This document shows positions 51,324 to 61,254 of a DNA stretch of 64,000 nucleotides, in pieces (the first letter of the stretch is position 1; each line of letters begins with the position of its first letter). The DNA comes from Aureivirga sp. CE67 (GTDB lineage: Bacteria > Bacteroidota > Bacteroidia > Flavobacteriales > Flavobacteriaceae). The position numbers and the translations under genes were made by a program. The notes beneath the pieces were generated by a model that made no database searches, was not told the DNA's origin, and worked only from the letters and a program-made list of their open reading frames with translations. The stretch is from positions 23,950 to 87,949 of the forward strand of contig NZ_JADOTV010000017.1 in assembly GCF_015767245.1 (NCBI RefSeq), given 5' to 3'.

Positions 51324-51788
51324 TTATTTTACACTTTTGATATAAGCTGAAATATCTTCAAGTTCTTTATCAGATAAAGTTTTCGTAACAGCAAAATTTG
51401 CTTGCATTACTGCAACTTGTGCAGGGTCTGTATCTACGATTGCTTTTCCATTTCCTTTTAAGAACTTTACCATGTCTCCATTTTGCTCATTATAGATTTT
51501 TGCGATATCTTTTAGAGCTGGACCTACTAATTTAGACTCTTCTTGGTGACAAGCTGTACAAGCTTTTTTAGAGAATAAAGCTTTACCTGCTGCGATATCT
51601 CCTCCTTGTGCATCAGCTGCTGCATCTGTAGAAGTAGATTCTTCTTTTTTAGGCTCTTCTTTTTTCTCTTCTACAGCTTCTGTTTTTGCTGGCTCCGTAG
51701 CTGGAGTTGTCTTGTCTGCTTTTTTGTCATTTCCACAAGAAACAACTAATAGACCGATTGCTAAAACTGCAAGTGATTTTCTTAACAT
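51324..51788 (-). CDS. Lipoprotein cytochrome c
   Basis: A 154-residue membrane-anchored cytochrome c. Lipobox LLVVSC with lipidated C18; a long acidic/threonine linker (about 25-65, rich in Lys, Glu and Ala) tethers the haem domain. Haem motif CTACH at 77-81; the distal methionine is probably one of those in VAVMQANFAV. The final ~80 residues form a single class I cytochrome c fold. It likely carries electrons between outer-face complexes and a terminal oxidase. A possible -7 element TACTTTTG occurs at 51848-51855 (minus strand). Monocistronic. Confidence 0.87.
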   Translation of the reverse strand: MLRKSLAVLAIGLLVVSCGNDKKADKTTPATEPAKTEAVEEKKEEPKKEESTSTDAAADAQGGDIAAGKALFSKKACTACHQEESKLVGPALKDIAKIYNEQNGDMVKFLKGNGKAIVDTDPAQVAVMQANFAVTKTLSDKELEDISAYIKSVK

Positions 51789-52085
51789 CCTTATTGATTT
51801 TTGGTTTGAATTTAACTTTCTTTCGAAATTATTTATTGAACACTTTACAAAAGTAGAAGCTACTATTTTTCAAAAAACTGATATTTATCATGTTTTTAAA
51901 AGTAATTTCTCTTATGAAAAAGTAAAATTAATAAAAATCAAAATAAAAATCATTTAATTAACTATTAATCAGTGCTTTATATTTTATTAATTTTCAAACA
52001 AGGTAACTAAGAATAATTCTAAATTATAAGTTTAAATAAGCATTAAGTTTAATTTTCTTTAACAAGTATTCAAGAAGAGTTTATT

Positions 52086-52478
52086 CTATCTATTTTGAGA
52101 ATTAGCAGGAACAATATTAGAGTCTAAATTCCTATCATAATTTATTCTGTAATTTTTCATTTTCATATTTTGAAAAACTATGAAAGTATCATCATTTTTT
52201 TCTTTACGCAATACGGCTTCTTTTTCTAAGTATAATCCTAAACCATCAACAGCAAACAGAAGACTATCTCCTTTTTCACAAATTATTGTAGTCCAACCAC
52301 GATCATAATCTGCTTTTTTCACTTTACAATTACATTCATCCTCAAATAAAACATAATGATATTTCCTAAGATTCTCTGCTCTTTTATTATCAAAATAATT
52401 GACCATAATAAGGAAAAGTGTTATTTGTGTTGGAATAAAAATTAATGCGAAAATATTCTTTTTAAAAAAATGCTTCAT
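52086..52478 (-). CDS. Small membrane-anchored protein of unknown function
   Basis: A 130-residue protein not recognised. One N-terminal membrane segment (about 9-28, NIFALIFIPTQITLFLIMVN) with a short basic N-terminus (in-out topology) and a ~100-residue outer domain with three cysteines (ECNCKVKKADYDRGW, TTIICEKGD). It stands alone between the cytochrome gene (297-bp gap with nothing of note) and the aldehyde dehydrogenase gene, with a terminator upstream of it. Confidence 0.6.
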   Translation of the reverse strand: MKHFFKKNIFALIFIPTQITLFLIMVNYFDNKRAENLRKYHYVLFEDECNCKVKKADYDRGWTTIICEKGDSLLFAVDGLGLYLEKEAVLRKEKNDDTFIVFQNMKMKNYRINYDRNLDSNIVPANSQNR

Positions 52479-52544
52479 CGCTATAAATCACACAGTGTGT
52501 TAAATCATCTAATTTTTAAGTAAAAATATACCAAAATATTTTAA

Positions 52545-52578
52545 CAAAAAACCAGCACTTCAAAAAAGTACTGGTTTT
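52545..52578 (-). terminator. Aldehyde dehydrogenase gene terminator
   Basis: AAAACCAGCACTT pairs with AAGTACTGGTTTT (one mismatch) around a short A-rich loop; A residues on the left give a U tail on the minus strand. Confidence 0.7.
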
Positions 52579-52605
52579 CAATTATATTTAATAAAAATTA
52601 AAATT

Positions 52606-53961
52606 CTATTTCACATACACAGTTTTTATGTTTACAAATTCATGTAAAGCATTAGAAGAAAGCTCACGACCATAACCAGAATTTTTCACTCCTCCAAAAG
52701 GAAAACGCGGATCTGATTTTACAAAATCATTAATTGCAACGCAACCTGCTTCAATTTTAGCAGCGATTTCTTCTGCTTTTTCAATATTTTCTGACCAAAC
52801 TGCTGCACCTAAACCAAAAGGTGTATTATTTGCAATTTCAATCAATTCTTCTTCCGAATCAACAACAGTTACAACTCCAATTGGCCCGAAAAGTTCTTCA
52901 TAATTTGCATAAGTATTTTCTTTATCAACTTTTACTAAAGAAGGCGAGAAAAAATTTCCATCACGATCTCCTCCTACTAAAATTTCTCCTCCTGATTTTT
53001 CTAAATCTTCTAATTGTTTCTCTAAAGTATTCGCTAAATCTTCTCTAGCCATGAAACCAATCTGCGTATCTTTATCTAAAAGAGAACCACTTTTAATCAT
53101 TTCGATTTCCATAATTGCGGCACTGATGAATTTTTCGGCAACTTCTTTTTCCACGATAAATCTTTTGGCAGAAATACAAGTTTGCCCAGTATTAATCAAT
53201 CTTGAGAAAACTGCATTTTTTGCTGCTTTTACAATATCAGCATCTTTACAAACTATAAAAGGGTCAGAACCTCCAAGTTCCATTACACTTTTCTTTAAGT
53301 ATTTCCCTGCAAGCGAAGCAACATTTCTTCCTGCTGGTTCACTACCTGTAAGCGTTACACCAGCAACAATTGGATTTTTGATTACTTCCTCCGTATCTCT
53401 TTTATCTAAAACTAAAGCTTGAAAAACTCCATGTGGCAATTCTGCTTCTTCAAATAATTCTTGCATTTTCAGAGAACATCCTGTAGTGATTTGCGCATGT
53501 TTTAATAAAACCACATTTCCTACCAAAATATTTGGAATCGCATAACGGAAAACTTGCCAAAAAGGGAAATTCCAAGGCATAATTCCGAAAATTGCTCCCA
53601 TAGAATCATAGCGAACATAACTTTTTTGAAATTCTGATTCGATTTCTCGGTGATTTAAACTTTCCTCTACAATATTGATATAATAATCGCAAAGTGAAGC
53701 ACATTTTTCAACTTCAGCAATCGATTGTGAAATTGGTTTCCCCATTTCTTCTGTGATTACATTTGCATAGTCTAACTTTTTTGTCAAAAGCAATTCTTTC
53801 ACATTATTGATTAAAAATTTTCTTGCTTCTAGAGTTTCATCTTTCCAATATTTGTATGCATGTTTGGAATCGTTTAATTTTTCATGTAATTCTTCTCGAG
53901 TTAAATACGTGTACTCTTTAATTACTTCTTGGTTTTCCGGATTTATAGTTTCGAATTTCAT
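52606..53961 (-). CDS. NAD(P)-dependent aldehyde dehydrogenase (succinate-semialdehyde type)
   Basis: A 451-residue ALDH-superfamily enzyme. MPWNFPFWQVFRYAIP (128-143) holds the oxyanion Asn131, VVLLKHAQITTGC the nucleotide site, MELGGSDPFIV carries the general base E228, and NTGQTCISAKRFIV the catalytic C262. FGPIGVVTVV and FGGVKNSGYGRELS complete the signature. The whole sequence, with a short N-terminus typical of this lineage, fits the NAD-dependent succinate-semialdehyde dehydrogenase group in flavobacteria, feeding succinate into the TCA cycle; another aldehyde substrate cannot be excluded. Monocistronic, 606 bp from the next upstream gene. Confidence 0.87.
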   Translation of the reverse strand: MKFETINPENQEVIKEYTYLTREELHEKLNDSKHAYKYWKDETLEARKFLINNVKELLLTKKLDYANVITEEMGKPISQSIAEVEKCASLCDYYINIVEESLNHREIESEFQKSYVRYDSMGAIFGIMPWNFPFWQVFRYAIPNILVGNVVLLKHAQITTGCSLKMQELFEEAELPHGVFQALVLDKRDTEEVIKNPIVAGVTLTGSEPAGRNVASLAGKYLKKSVMELGGSDPFIVCKDADIVKAAKNAVFSRLINTGQTCISAKRFIVEKEVAEKFISAAIMEIEMIKSGSLLDKDTQIGFMAREDLANTLEKQLEDLEKSGGEILVGGDRDGNFFSPSLVKVDKENTYANYEELFGPIGVVTVVDSEEELIEIANNTPFGLGAAVWSENIEKAEEIAAKIEAGCVAINDFVKSDPRFPFGGVKNSGYGRELSSNALHEFVNIKTVYVK

Positions 53962-54021
53962 GGTTAATTCTAGTTTAGTTTTGAATTATCAAAATTACTT
54001 TTTATTTTACTTTTATAGCTT

Positions 54022-54160
54022 AGGGATTGTAGTGAAAAGCTTTTCTTTTTTAAAATTTTAGAAGTTCTTAACAAACGGAGGCGACCGGCAGCGAGCCCAC
54101 GGATTGTTTAGAGATTCTTATTTTAAAAAAGAAAACTTGTAACGAAAAGCCCGACCTTTT
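54022..54160 (+). repeat. Structured ~138-bp intergenic repeat, copy 2
   Basis: Same element as 18490-18626: GGGATTG (54023-54029), AAAGCTTTTCTTTT, AGTTCTT, AAACGGAGGCGACC (54073-54086), AGCCCACGG, AAAGCCCGACCTTTT (54146-54160). The arms TTTTCTTTTTTAAAAT and ATTTTAAAAAAGAAAA pair perfectly, with further pairing inward to the GGAGGCGACC...GAGCCCACGG apex. Compensating differences between the two copies keep the stem, which favours a functional RNA or DNA hairpin. It lies on the strand opposite to both flanking genes. Confidence 0.75.
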
Positions 54161-54270
54161 TTAAAAGGGAAGCTCCTTGTTATTTAATTTACACTTCTAT
54201 TATCTTTCAAAATTAGATTTTCAAGTTCAATAAAATTTCGTAAATACAGAGAGTTTTACAAATCTATTCA

Positions 54271-54360
54271 CGTTCTTGTTCATTTTTTGCTTGTCCAAAA
54301 AACGAACCAAAAAAGGACACTTTCATAAAAGGTGTTTTTTTGACAACAAGGTCAAAAAAC
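54271..54360 (+). repeat. Flavobacterial-type A/T-rich intergenic repeat with hairpin
   Basis: GTTCATTTTTTGCTTGTCC then AAAAAACGAACCAAAAAAGG, followed by ACACTTT/AAAGGTGT and TTTTTTTGAC (54335-54344) / GTCAAAAAA (54351-54359) hairpins. From memory, this kind of GCTTGTCC-AAAAAACGAACC element recurs between genes in flavobacteria; only one copy is here. Together with copy 2 of the structured repeat it fills most of the gene-free stretch 53962-54567; the remainder holds nothing recognised. Confidence 0.45.
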
Positions 54361-54527
54361 CGTATTTTAATTACTAAAATTCCTACAAGGATTCGGAATT
54401 TCTTAACGTAATTAAAACAACTACACTCATTATGAAAGACCTTTGAAAATCTTCGATTTTTAATACAAAATCTAGAACTTGACTACCTATCTTTCAAAAA
54501 GAAAAATTTCACTATTAAAAATAATCA

Positions 54528-54559
54528 TAAAAAAAGCGACAACAAAATGTTATCGCTTG
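54528..54559 (-). terminator. GlmU-like gene terminator
   Basis: AAGCGACAACA pairs with TGTTATCGCTT (one mismatch) around AAA; the A run at 54528-54534 gives a U tail on the minus strand. Confidence 0.75.
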
Positions 54560-54567
54560 AATGAAAA

Positions 54568-55743
54568 TTAATCTTTTCTATATTTTTTAGTTTCTTCGAA
54601 AACGTGTTCTAGAATTTTTTGTTCTACTTCGTCGTAAGCAACATTTCTGCGAGCCATCACTTTTTCAGCAACTTCGTTTACTTTTCGCATTTGGTAAGTA
54701 ATCATTTTTGAAGCTCCTCCCCAACTGAAAGATGGGATGAAATTACGTGGAAAATTACTTCCAAAAACATTTGCACTAACTCCAACAACAGTTCCTGTAT
54801 TGAACATTGTATTGATTCCACATTTTGAGTGATCTCCCATCATCAGACCACAAAACTGCAGACCAGTTTTAGCGAAATTCTCTGTTTCATAATTCCAAAG
54901 ACGAACTTCTGCATAATTATTTTTTAGGTTTGAATTATTTGAATCCGCACCGATATTACACCATTCTCCAAGAACTGAATTACCTAAAAATCCATCGTGA
55001 CCTTTGTTTGAATACCCGAAAAGAACAGAATTATTCACCTCTCCACCAACTTTACAATAAGGTCCGAAAGTAGAAGGTCCGTAAATTTTTGCTCCAAGTT
55101 TTAGAACCGCATGATCACAAAGTGCAAGAGGTCCACGAACTAAACTTCCTTCCATTATTTCTGCATCTTTTCCAATATAAATTGGACCAGTAGAAGCGTT
55201 TAAAGTAGCGAATTCCACTTTTGCTCCTTCTTCGATGAAAATATTTTCAGGATTTAGAACATTGTTTGTTGAAGAAATTGGCTCAGACTCTCTGTCTTCT
55301 GTAAGAAGTTTGAAATCTGCTTTGATTGCTTCTCCGTTTTTTGAGAAAATATCCCAAGTATTTTGAATTTGGATTAATTCCTCAGAGAATTCGATGATTT
55401 CATAAGTATCAAAATCAACTTCTTCTTGGTTTTCTGTTGTGAAAAAAGCAATTATTTCTTCGTTATAAACCACACATTGGTTTTCTTTCAAATCTTTGAT
55501 TATTGAAGCCAAAGCTTCTGAAGGTAAAATGGAAGCATCAATCATAATATTTCTTTCTGCTTCAATCATCGGATATTTCTCTTCTAAATATTCTTCTGTG
55601 ATTGTCGTTGTTGTGAATCCAAGATATTTTTCCCATTTCTCACGAATTGTTAAAATTCCTACTCGGATGTCTGCAACAGGTCTTGTATATGTATATGGAA
55701 GTAAGTTGTTTCTTACAGCTCCATCGAATAATATATAGTTCAT
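54568..55743 (-). CDS. GlmU-like sugar nucleotidyltransferase/LbH family protein
   Basis: A 391-residue protein with a degenerate N-terminal nucleotidyltransferase-like part (MNYILFDGAVRNNLLPYTYT, lacking the GxGTRL loop) and a left-handed beta helix of hexapeptide repeats in the C-terminal half (IFIEEGAKVEFATLNASTGP; IYIGKDAEIMEGSLVRGP; GGASKMITYQMRKV at the end). Such GlmU-family proteins in Bacteroidota are often annotated as glucose-1-phosphate thymidylyltransferase or GlmU-like, but the missing NTP loop argues against a normal uridylyltransferase. Role probably in cell-envelope sugar metabolism. Monocistronic. Confidence 0.78.
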   Translation of the reverse strand: MNYILFDGAVRNNLLPYTYTRPVADIRVGILTIREKWEKYLGFTTTTITEEYLEEKYPMIEAERNIMIDASILPSEALASIIKDLKENQCVVYNEEIIAFFTTENQEEVDFDTYEIIEFSEELIQIQNTWDIFSKNGEAIKADFKLLTEDRESEPISSTNNVLNPENIFIEEGAKVEFATLNASTGPIYIGKDAEIMEGSLVRGPLALCDHAVLKLGAKIYGPSTFGPYCKVGGEVNNSVLFGYSNKGHDGFLGNSVLGEWCNIGADSNNSNLKNNYAEVRLWNYETENFAKTGLQFCGLMMGDHSKCGINTMFNTGTVVGVSANVFGSNFPRNFIPSFSWGGASKMITYQMRKVNEVAEKVMARRNVAYDEVEQKILEHVFEETKKYRKD

Positions 55744-56015
55744 CTTTTTTCGTTTTGTAAGCGAGTATAAAAGTAAGGGAAATTTTGGGAATAATCTTAA
55801 AAATCAAATTACGGTAAATTAAAACATGTTAAAATAGTATTATAAAAAGCATTAAAATATTCTTTATATTTACCGAACCTAAGGTAAAAGAAAATTGCAG
55901 TTTTCATATTAATTAACAATTATATATCACACAAGTTTAATAGTGGAATAATTTTGTATTTAAAAATCATTCTACTATCAAAAACCTATTGTGAAGTATT
56001 TTTAAAAATCATTTT

Positions 56016-58229
56016 ATGAAAAAAATAATATTTAATACCTTTTTATTTCTTCTACTTTTTACAAGTTTTTCATATTCACAGCAACAAGTAGTGGATAGCC
56101 CATCAGGATGTGATTTTTTTCCATCAAGCAGCTACACTATTGGTACTGTTAATGAAAATGGAATTGAAATAACTTTTCAGTCTATTGTTAAAGCAACAGA
56201 AGGTAATGAAGTCCCTCCAGGACACACGTTAGAATTTTATATGCCTGGTGGTTTTGTTTTAAATGCGGGAGTAAATATAGCCAATATTCAGTTTCCTAAC
56301 CAACAGTCATTTCCAATTTTTCAGCATACAGAAACTTTTTATCCTGAAAGTAACCATACAATTTCAAATACACAATTAAATTTTAATGTTGATACTTTTT
56401 TTCATTATGATAGTAATGGGGATGCTGTATCACTTTGTTGGAATCAAGATTTCGGATTTAATAAATTCTACAAAGTTAATTGGGACTTATGTGAAGAAGT
56501 TACATTTGACATGGATATCAATTCAAATGATGGAACAGTAGTTGATTTTTCTTTCATTCCTAAATTTCATAATCAAGAAACATTTCTATCATCTGGAACT
56601 TACGAAATAATTGACCCTTCAACTGGTGCTATTTTGTATTCTGATGAACTATTTAATAATAATAAAAATTTTAATATTGATTTCATTAACAATGTACCAG
56701 CTGGTACAACTAAAGAATTCATCATTAATGCTTCAGGATCTGTATTAGATTGTAAAAACTATTATAGTGAGAAGTTTTATGTTGAAAATCCTGGAACAAC
56801 TTGTGAAGATCTTGATTTTGATATAAATTATAATTTGGAAGATACTAATTTAAACATTACAATTGGAGGTCATTTTAATCACCCTGTATACAATACTATA
56901 AATGCATATCATTTGAATGAAATCATTCTATTAGATTCTAATGATGCTCCGTTATATTCTACAACAATTACTAACTTTACAACATCTTTTGGTGACGATA
57001 TTCAAGAAAATATTGATTTAATAAATTATATAGAAGGATGTTCTGAAGAATTTAAAATAAAAATAAATTCGGTTATTTCTTATGGAAATCCAACACTTAC
57101 TAACATTACTGTTGTATGTGAAAAAGAAACTATTATTGAAAATATTATATATGGAAATGAAAATGAAACATGTGAAGATTTAGACTTTAATGCTGGATTT
57201 ACATATAAAACATTTCCATTAACTATGAATAATGCTCTACTATTTGAACCTATTTTTGAAAATTTCCCATCAGGTTGGGAAATTGCAGATATCTATTGGA
57301 AATTAGAGCCAGATGATAGTAATTGGTTTGACACTGAAATTTTAAATATCGACCAAACTCTTATACCTGAGCATTCTCAGTTAATAAGATTAATCGATTT
57401 TCCAATTAATGAAACGCTTTCTTTCAGGCCATCTATGGTTCTAACTTTACGAAACCCTTGTAATGGGGAAGTTTGCCAATATGTTTTTGATAGTAGATTA
57501 GAAACTGAAGAGAATTTATTTGAATCATTTAAAATTGAAAATTATTTAGTGTGTGAGTTTCCAGAATATGATGTAAATGTAGAATACACACCAACATCCT
57601 CTACTAGTGGAAAATATTCTTTTAATCTATTTGAAGAATTAATTGATGATCCAAATGAAACATATTCTATCAAATGGACAATTAGCAAGTTAGGAGAACA
57701 CTCTACAGTAACAGAAGAATATATTACTTATAATGAACCTTATTTAATATTTGACAATACTCCAATTGAAAACTCTTATGATGTTACTTTAGTTAAAGCA
57801 TTAGTAAGATACTCAGGAGAAATAAATACTTGTAGACAATTAATATATTTTGAACATTACAACCCATTAACAAACTATCAAATAGATTATAGTTATTTAC
57901 AAAATTATATTATGAATCAACAAGATTTAAATTACTTTTCTGATTTTAGTAGCTTTAATTTAAACTCTCCTCAAAACAACGGAAGTTTTATGATTAGCCC
58001 AAACCCTGCGACTGATATACTTAATATTTCTATTGTAAATTCTGATATGATAAATGAAAACTCTTCATTAGAGTTATATGATTTCACAGGTTACAAAGTT
58101 AAATCTATTTCAAACATTAAAGAAAAAGAGTTTAAACTTGATATTTCAAAATTAAAGAAAGGTCTTTATCTAATAAAAATGATTTCAAACAATAGAATTA
58201 TTCAAACTGAAAAAATTATAATTAAATAA
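56016..58229 (+). CDS. Secreted T9SS type A protein, unknown ectodomain
   Basis: A 737-residue exported protein. Signal peptide about 1-21 (MKKIIFNTFLFLLLFTSFSYS). The ectodomain (about 22-655) has many cysteines in the pattern CEDLDFDxNY and no domain I recognise; two similar blocks begin TTCEDLDFDINYNLEDTN and ETCEDLDFNAGFTYK. A type A sorting domain closes it (about 662-737, MISPNPATDILNISIVNS to TEKIIIK). A -7-like TAATTTTG lies at 55949-55956. Probably a surface or released adhesin. It is convergent with the OmpA operon, separated by a shared terminator. Confidence 0.82.
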   Translation: MKKIIFNTFLFLLLFTSFSYSQQQVVDSPSGCDFFPSSSYTIGTVNENGIEITFQSIVKATEGNEVPPGHTLEFYMPGGFVLNAGVNIANIQFPNQQSFPIFQHTETFYPESNHTISNTQLNFNVDTFFHYDSNGDAVSLCWNQDFGFNKFYKVNWDLCEEVTFDMDINSNDGTVVDFSFIPKFHNQETFLSSGTYEIIDPSTGAILYSDELFNNNKNFNIDFINNVPAGTTKEFIINASGSVLDCKNYYSEKFYVENPGTTCEDLDFDINYNLEDTNLNITIGGHFNHPVYNTINAYHLNEIILLDSNDAPLYSTTITNFTTSFGDDIQENIDLINYIEGCSEEFKIKINSVISYGNPTLTNITVVCEKETIIENIIYGNENETCEDLDFNAGFTYKTFPLTMNNALLFEPIFENFPSGWEIADIYWKLEPDDSNWFDTEILNIDQTLIPEHSQLIRLIDFPINETLSFRPSMVLTLRNPCNGEVCQYVFDSRLETEENLFESFKIENYLVCEFPEYDVNVEYTPTSSTSGKYSFNLFEELIDDPNETYSIKWTISKLGEHSTVTEEYITYNEPYLIFDNTPIENSYDVTLVKALVRYSGEINTCRQLIYFEHYNPLTNYQIDYSYLQNYIMNQQDLNYFSDFSSFNLNSPQNNGSFMISPNPATDILNISIVNSDMINENSSLELYDFTGYKVKSISNIKEKEFKLDISKLKKGLYLIKMISNNRIIQTEKIIIK

Positions 58230-58246
58230 TTTAAATATAATCTTAA

Positions 58247-58273
58247 AAAAGAGGCTGTATTTCAGCCTCTTTT
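58247..58273. terminator. Bidirectional terminator between convergent genes
   Basis: AAAAGAGGCTG (58247-58257) pairs perfectly with CAGCCTCTTTT (58263-58273) around TATTT, with A/T tails on both sides. Confidence 0.85.
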
Positions 58274-58278
58274 CGTAT

Positions 58279-60279
58279 TTATTTACTCTCAAGAATTATA
58301 AATTCACTTCTTCGATTTTCTTCATGTTCAGTGTCATTACACTTCACTCCTTCTTTACATTTATTGATAATTCGGGTTTCTCCATATCCTTCTCCTACGA
58401 TTCGATTTGGATTTATTCCACCTTCATTTACTAAATAAGCGATAGTAGCTTTATTTCGCCTCTTAGAAAGACTTTCGTTATAAGTATTACTTCCACGTAC
58501 ATCTGTATGAGATTGTACGTCAATCTTAAGATTAGAGTACTTATTCAGGATTTTGATAATTTTCTTTAACTCAACTTTTGAATCTTTACGTATTGTTGAC
58601 TTATCAAAATCAAAATAAATAGGATTTATCTTAAATATTTCTTTTAAATCCTGCCCTACTTTTAAATCTTTTGGATTCACTTGGACTACTTGCTCATTTC
58701 CATCTTTATCCTCAAAAACAATAGTATCTTCAACAATTCCTTCAGGAATTAGGCTTAATCTTAAAGTAACAATATTTTCTTTTTTTCTTCTAGGAATGTA
58801 AATTTCTGTTTCATCTGGAGTATATTTTTCTTTAGCTCCTACAACTTTAAAAGTAGTTCCACATTCTACCTTAAAAGATACCGTTCCATCAGCGTTAGAA
58901 ATTGCTTCTGGACTTGAAACAACATTATTCTTATTATCTAAAACAACATTTGCTCCAGTAATAATTTGATCTGTTTTTTTATCCTTTACAATTCCATCAA
59001 TAATCTGATAACATTTTGGCACTTTAAAACTATAAATATCATCATCTCCTTTCCCGTTTTCTCTGTTTGAAGATAAAAAACCTTTTCTATTGCTAGACAA
59101 ATATTCAGTATAAGCAAAATCGTCTTTTGAGCTATTAATTGGTTTTCCTAAATTATCTACATAAAGAGTTTCTTGGAAAGAATCATCATGTTCAAATTCT
59201 CGAATAACATAATTATCAAAACCTCCTAATCCAATATGACCATTCGAAGCAAAAAATAAATCTCCTTTTTCATTAATAAAAGGAAAAGATTCTTGACCTT
59301 CTGTATTTACTAAAGATCCTAAATTTTGAGGTTCCTCAAGATTTCCTTCTTCATCTAATTTTGCAACATAAATATCCGATTCTCCAACGGTTCCTGGCAT
59401 ATCAGAAGCAAAATAAATCTTTGTTCCATCTTGATTAATTGTTGGGTGCGCTACACTATAATCATCACTGTTTATTTTCAATAATTCTTCTTTCCCCCAT
59501 TTTCCATCTTCATTTTTTCTAACTCGATATAATTGTAATCTGTTTACACCATCTGAATCTGAATGTTCTTTTTTTCCGATAATATTATTTCTCGTAAAAA
59601 AAGCATAATCACCATTTGGAGAAATTACAATAGAAGATTCATGAAGTTTCGTGTTTAGTTTTTCATCAAAAGAAATTATATCATTTTTCTCAGAATCTAC
59701 GATATATAAATCTAAGAAAGGTTGATTATTCCATTTATATTTTTCACCTTCTTTTCTGTTTGAAGCAAAATAGATAGTATCCTTATAAAGAAAAGTTCCA
59801 AAATCAGATTTCTCACTATTAAATTTAGCATTCGTTAATTGAATTTCATCTGATTTATTTGGAATCGTAGTTAAATAATCTCTTGACTCCTTAAATAACT
59901 TTGAACGAGAATCAGATGGACTTTTTTCTGCAAATTTCAGCATCCATTTATCTGAATCTTTATAATTCCCTTGATATTTATGAGCTTGAGATAATCTGTA
60001 ATAATAAATTGGATCTACAGCATCATTATCTTGATTCAACAATTTAGAATACCATTTCACTGCATCTTCCATCTTATTATTATAAAAATAAGCATTCCCC
60101 AATTTTTGATAAACTTCAGGAGAATCTGCACCATTTTCAACAGCTTTTAAGTATTCTTCTGTTGCATCGATATATGCAAGTTTGTCGTATTTTTTATTTC
60201 CTTTTTTCACTTTTCCTTTCTGCGCATAAAATGCCGCAGAACAGAAAAATGATAATATTATTAGTAGTATTTTTTTCAT
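58279..60279 (-). CDS. OmpA family protein with TPR and PD40 repeats
   Basis: A 666-residue outer-membrane/periplasmic protein of the type that accompanies SprF/PorP. Signal peptide about 1-19 (ending AFYAQ). A TPR-like region (about 22-110, KYDKLAYIDATEEYLKAVEN), then PD40/WD40-like repeats (about 150-400, SSIVISPNGDYAFFTRNN, AHPTINQDGTKIYFASDM), a carboxypeptidase-regulatory-like domain (about 410-510) and an OmpA peptidoglycan-binding domain (about 550-660, IYFDFDKSTIRKDSKVELKK, SHTDVRGSNTYNESLSKRRN). It is 11 bp behind sprF-like and part of the adhesin operon, so it probably helps anchor or export the adhesin. Confidence 0.9.
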   Translation of the reverse strand: MKKILLIILSFFCSAAFYAQKGKVKKGNKKYDKLAYIDATEEYLKAVENGADSPEVYQKLGNAYFYNNKMEDAVKWYSKLLNQDNDAVDPIYYYRLSQAHKYQGNYKDSDKWMLKFAEKSPSDSRSKLFKESRDYLTTIPNKSDEIQLTNAKFNSEKSDFGTFLYKDTIYFASNRKEGEKYKWNNQPFLDLYIVDSEKNDIISFDEKLNTKLHESSIVISPNGDYAFFTRNNIIGKKEHSDSDGVNRLQLYRVRKNEDGKWGKEELLKINSDDYSVAHPTINQDGTKIYFASDMPGTVGESDIYVAKLDEEGNLEEPQNLGSLVNTEGQESFPFINEKGDLFFASNGHIGLGGFDNYVIREFEHDDSFQETLYVDNLGKPINSSKDDFAYTEYLSSNRKGFLSSNRENGKGDDDIYSFKVPKCYQIIDGIVKDKKTDQIITGANVVLDNKNNVVSSPEAISNADGTVSFKVECGTTFKVVGAKEKYTPDETEIYIPRRKKENIVTLRLSLIPEGIVEDTIVFEDKDGNEQVVQVNPKDLKVGQDLKEIFKINPIYFDFDKSTIRKDSKVELKKIIKILNKYSNLKIDVQSHTDVRGSNTYNESLSKRRNKATIAYLVNEGGINPNRIVGEGYGETRIINKCKEGVKCNDTEHEENRRSEFIILESK

Positions 60280-60290
60280 TTTCTATTTTT

Positions 60291-61241
60291 TTAAAAGAAT
60301 CTAGGTGATAAATAAGAGCTTTGTTTTCTGAATTCGTAACGTAACATTACTTCATGACTTCCATCATTATAATGACGTAGTTCTGTAGTAGAATAATCAT
60401 AAGCATATCCTATAAAGAAATCTTTGGACATTTGAAACCCTACCAAACCACTCACAGAATCATCCCAGCGATATGCTGCTCCTACTGTAAATTGATCATA
60501 GATTAAAAAATTCGCAGATAAATCAACTGTTAAAGGTGAACCAGAAACTGCTTTCAAAAAAGTAGAAGGCTTAAATTTTAAATTATTACTTAAATCAAAG
60601 ACATAACCTCCAATTAAATAATAATGAAGTCTTTCTTTTCCTACTGCATATTCATTTTCTCTAAAATGCTTTGTAGTCAAAAAGCTTGGAACAGACAACC
60701 CAACATACCATTTTTCACTATGAAGATATAAACCAGCTCCTACTGACGGAGAGTATTGATTAATATTTTCTTCATAAACCTGATCTGGATTCTTGAATTT
60801 TCCTTTACTCCAATCTGTTTTTAAATAATCAAACCCAGCTTTTACACCAAAAGATAATTTTAAATCATTTTCATTCAAATCAATTGTATAAGAAAAGTTT
60901 CCATTAACATATAATTGATTTGCAGGACCCAGTTTATCATTTACAACTGTCAATCCTAAACCGATTTTTTCATTTCTCAAAGGCGAATGAATTCCAAAAG
61001 TTTGTGTTTCTGGAGCCCCAGATATACCGATCCATTGTGATCGGTATAATCCAGAAATACTCAGTACATTTCTCTGCCCTGCATAAGCAGGATTTACAAC
61101 CATTGTATTATACATGTATTGTGTATACTGTGGTTCTTGTTGTGCAAATCCGTTTTCAATTTCAACGAAAAATGCTATTGACAAACATCCAATTATTTTT
61201 AATAAGGATGATTTTTTTAATATTTCTTTTATTGTTTTCAA
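60291..61241 (-). CDS. PorP/SprF family T9SS-associated outer-membrane protein
   Basis: A 316-residue outer-membrane beta-barrel of the PorP/SprF family, which helps type IX secretion or surface attachment of the partner adhesin. Signal peptide about 1-33 (ending GFAQQ), then the family start EPQYTQYMYNTMVVNPAYAG (35-54) and repeated barrel strands (LYRSQWIGISGAPETQTFG, and so on, ending VMLRYEFRKQ). The only start able to include the signal peptide is TTG at 61241; an in-frame stop lies just upstream. It sits 13 bp after the adhesin stop and 11 bp before the OmpA gene: one operon. Confidence 0.92.
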   Translation of the reverse strand: MKTIKEILKKSSLLKIIGCLSIAFFVEIENGFAQQEPQYTQYMYNTMVVNPAYAGQRNVLSISGLYRSQWIGISGAPETQTFGIHSPLRNEKIGLGLTVVNDKLGPANQLYVNGNFSYTIDLNENDLKLSFGVKAGFDYLKTDWSKGKFKNPDQVYEENINQYSPSVGAGLYLHSEKWYVGLSVPSFLTTKHFRENEYAVGKERLHYYLIGGYVFDLSNNLKFKPSTFLKAVSGSPLTVDLSANFLIYDQFTVGAAYRWDDSVSGLVGFQMSKDFFIGYAYDYSTTELRHYNDGSHEVMLRYEFRKQSSYLSPRFF

Positions 61242-61254
61242 AGCGTTTCAATTT

